In this document: piece after piece, positions 62,069 through 64,000 of the stretch
How the letters are laid out: each line of letters begins with the position of its first letter
How positions within the stretch are numbered: the first letter of the stretch is position 1
NCBI RefSeq assembly: GCF_032878955.1
Contig: NZ_CP043839.1
Span: 5,332,001-5,396,000, forward strand
DNA length: 64,000 nucleotides
Reading direction: 5' to 3'
From: Butyricimonas paravirosa
GTDB taxonomy: Bacteria > Bacteroidota > Bacteroidia > Bacteroidales > Marinifilaceae
Translations under genes and position numbers: made by a program
Notes under the pieces: generated by a model
The model's database searches: none
Seen by the model: the letters and a program-made list of their open reading frames with translations, nothing else
Told to the model about the DNA's origin: nothing

Positions 62069-62182
62069 ACTATCCCTACCGGATCCCCCTTGCACAGGGG
62101 GAGAGACGAACGCAAGAAGGCGCTACAATGTGACATTGTGGTGTGTTCTCCCCCTGTGTAAGGGGGAGTTAGAGGGGGTAGT
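62069..62182. repeat. MITE-like inverted repeat
   Basis: Two 36-nt arms (62069-62104 and 62147-62182) match as inverse copies at 28 of 36 positions; the inner 21 bases have one mismatch. The arms contain the runs CCCCCTT and CAGGGGGAGA. The 42-nt centre includes a small hairpin CAATGTGACATTG. Ends read ACTA...TAGT. No clear target-site duplication. Confidence 0.6.
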
Positions 62183-62243
62183 TAAAGCGTTGGCCTTGTG
62201 TGGTTGGAATCTAAAATCTAAAATCATTAAATCTAAAATATAA

Positions 62244-62584
62244 AGGCAGGCCGTTCTATCGCTGTCCCGCGAGGGAGAGAGGAAAGTCCGGGCAACGCAG
62301 GGCATCGTGCTTCTTAACGGGAAGGTCTCCGAGAGGGGGCAGTAGTGTAACAGAAAATAACCGTTCCGTTCGCGGAATAAGGGTGAAAAGGTGAGGTAAG
62401 AGCTCACCGGTATCCCGGGTGATCGGGGTAGCCGTACACCTCACGAGTTGCAAGACCATGTACACTGGCGCTTAGGTTTGCCCGACCGATGCCAGGGGGT
62501 AGGTCGCTAGAGCTGCGGAGTGATCCGCGGAGTAGATAAATGATAGAAACCGCAAGGTACAGAACCCGGCTTACAGGCCTGCCT
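62244..62584 (+). ncRNA. rnpB: RNase P RNA (class A)
   Basis: The catalytic RNA of RNase P, which matures tRNA 5' ends. Helix P1 is formed by AGGCAGGCC (62244-62252) and GGCCTGCCT (62576-62584). Universal segments are present: GAGGAAAGTCCGGGC (62277 region), ACAGAAA, GGGTGAAAAGGTGAGGTAAG, and near the 3' end AGATAAATGATAGAAACCG plus ACAGAACCCGGCTTACAGG. A T-run directly after P1 ends transcription. Confidence 0.96.
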
Positions 62585-62626
62585 TTTTTTTATTGAAAAC
62601 CGATTAATTCGCAATTTATGAACTAC

Positions 62627-62688
62627 GATTTATGATTCAGAAAAACATTGGTATAAGGTGGAAATCACTTGATCTAAAATCATAAATC
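62627..62688. repeat. Inverted intergenic words before the serine ammonia-lyase
   Basis: GATTTATGATT (62627-62637) and AATCATAAATC (62678-62688) are an 11-bp inverted repeat, the same pair as between proS and pepT. Confidence 0.55.
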
Positions 62689-62723
62689 AGGAAATTAATA
62701 AAATCTATAACAATAATTAGGAC

Positions 62724-63935
62724 GTGAAATCAATCAGAGAAATATTTAGAATTGGGTACGGGCCTTCTTCCAGTCACACGATGGGACCGGGACGGGCGGC
62801 GTATTATTTCAAGGAAAAGAATCCGGATGCCGAGCGCTATCGGGTGACCTTGTACGGGAGTCTGGCATTGACGGGAGTGGGGCACGGAACGGATGTTGCC
62901 ATCCAGAAGATGATCGATCGGCCGGACGACACGGAAATTATATGGGAGTCTACGAAATCTCTGCCCCATCATCCGAATGGGATGTTGTTCGAGGCTTTAA
63001 GAAACGGGGAAGTCGTGGATCGTTGGGAGGTATACAGTATCGGTGGTGGTGCTTTATGGGATGAACTGGGAACCTTCAAGGAGGAAGATGTCTATCCCGA
63101 CACGAAAATGACGGATATACTGGACTGGTGCAAGGCCGAGGGGCGCTCTTTCGTGGAGTACGTGGAACTGCACGAGGGACCGGAAATCTTCGACTATCTC
63201 GAAGAGGTTTGGAAAGTGATGGTTACAAGTATTCATAACGGCTTGGAAAACGAGGGTGTGTTACCCGGTAACCTGCGGTTGGCACGCAAGGCTTGTTCCT
63301 ACCACGTGCGAGCCCAGCAATCGGCAGGTACCCTACGCCACATGGGAATGGTATTTGCTGCCGCTTTGGCAGTTGCCGAAGAGAATGCGGCAGGAGGTAA
63401 GATCGTGACAGCTCCCACGTGCGGGTCGGCCGGGGTCGTTCCTTCCGTGTTGTTCTTTTTGAAACACGATCAGGAGATTAGTGATAAACGAATTATAAAA
63501 GGTCTGGCCACGGCCGGGTTGATTGGTAACATCGTGAAAACCAACGGTTCCATTTCCGGTGCCGAGGTAGGATGCCAGGGAGAGCTGGGAACGGCTTGCG
63601 CTATGGCAGCCGGTGCGGCGGCCCAGATTCTGGGAGGTTCCCCGATGCAGATCGAGTACGCCGCGGAAATGGGATTCGAGCATAACTTAGGTTTGACGTG
63701 CGATCCCGTGGGTGGTTACGTGCAAATTCCCTGCATCGAACGGAATGCCTTTATTTCGCAGAAAGCGCGGGAGTGCGCGATCTATTCTTTGTTCTCGGAT
63801 GGCCGGCACAAGGTGTCTTTTGACGACGTGGTGGAGACCATGATGCAGACGGGGTGCGACATGCAGGCCAAGTATCGCGAGACAAGTCTCGGTGGTCTGG
63901 CCCGTATATACAGGGCTCCGTTGAAAAAATCGTAG
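62724..63935 (+). CDS. sdaA: L-serine ammonia-lyase, iron-sulfur type, single chain
   Basis: A 403-residue enzyme deaminating L-serine to pyruvate and ammonia with a 4Fe-4S cluster. The N-terminal beta domain starts KSIREIFRIGYGPSSSHTMGPGRAA (family signature GPSSSHTMGP); the alpha domain holds APTCGSAGVVPS, GCQGELGTACAMAAGAAAQ and CDPVGGYVQIPCIERNA with cluster cysteines. Both domains in one chain is the single-subunit form. The start is GTG 62724, supported by AGGA just upstream and by the family N-terminus. It lies directly after rnpB; the remaining 65 bp to the window end hold nothing. Confidence 0.94.
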   Translation: MKSIREIFRIGYGPSSSHTMGPGRAAYYFKEKNPDAERYRVTLYGSLALTGVGHGTDVAIQKMIDRPDDTEIIWESTKSLPHHPNGMLFEALRNGEVVDRWEVYSIGGGALWDELGTFKEEDVYPDTKMTDILDWCKAEGRSFVEYVELHEGPEIFDYLEEVWKVMVTSIHNGLENEGVLPGNLRLARKACSYHVRAQQSAGTLRHMGMVFAAALAVAEENAAGGKIVTAPTCGSAGVVPSVLFFLKHDQEISDKRIIKGLATAGLIGNIVKTNGSISGAEVGCQGELGTACAMAAGAAAQILGGSPMQIEYAAEMGFEHNLGLTCDPVGGYVQIPCIERNAFISQKARECAIYSLFSDGRHKVSFDDVVETMMQTGCDMQAKYRETSLGGLARIYRAPLKKS

Positions 63936-64000
63936 CGTTGAATTCGGGGCTGACGAGCCGGAATGGTACATTAATTGTAACAACTAAGAATAGAAAATCG

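Overview
The window looks like a chromosome segment of a gut-type Bacteroidales bacterium. The grounds are repeated promoter boxes of the Bacteroidetes form TAnnTTTG, an ECF sigma/FecR/SusC/SusD cluster, many outer-membrane barrels and lipoproteins, several Bacteroidetes-restricted DUF families (DUF6266, DUF4831, DUF4923, DUF4294, DUF3078), and a short archaeal-type prolyl-tRNA synthetase. The gene mix is reminiscent of Odoribacteraceae (Butyricimonas-like), but the genus is inference only.

Layout. 1-5.5 kb: the end of lgt, a guanine deaminase, a membrane protein, an unusual KamA-like radical SAM protein, and two tandem DUF6266 genes on the opposite strand. 5.6-16 kb: an export locus with a response regulator and histidine kinase facing an operon of one MacB-type ATPase, four FtsX/MacB permeases in an A-B-A'-B' order (the first B frameshifted), a TolC channel and a membrane fusion protein. 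16-25.5 kb: an Rpn-type nuclease, a GH20/GH2 lipoprotein pair fit to trim N-glycan cores, an oxidoreductase, a large outer-membrane barrel protein and a PAP2 phosphatase. 25.5-28.4 kb: tRNA-Thr(CGT) followed by a small decaying island with a tyrosine recombinase, HicAB, a frameshifted XRE regulator and a truncated second HicB.

28.4-42.5 kb: mainly core genes (FadL-like porin with a Trp/Gly/Tyr-rich lipoprotein, proS, pepT, DUF3078, a peptide transporter, NAD(P)HX repair, DUF4831, CLC channel, DUF2795). 42.7-51.5 kb: an ECF sigma factor, FecR anti-sigma factor, SusC with an STN signalling domain, SusD and two surface lipoproteins. This should form one trans-envelope-regulated uptake unit, though no degradative enzyme sits in it. 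51.6-53.6 kb: a BlaI/BlaR1-type pair. 53.8-64 kb: an NfeD-like/flotillin pair, tsaE, alanine dehydrogenase, lactate permease, a GmhB-like phosphatase, holA, DUF4294, yqgE, the RNase P RNA and an L-serine ammonia-lyase.

No complete new defence or mobile system could be established. The strongest leads are the KamA-like protein with a compressed CX2CX2C cluster motif, the HicAB locus with an extra HicB lacking its DNA-binding half, the duplicated ABC permease array with a relict C-terminal tail, and several intergenic inverted repeats (one MITE-like) that coding features do not explain. Three separate frameshifts, two in A or T runs, could be real decay or assembly error.
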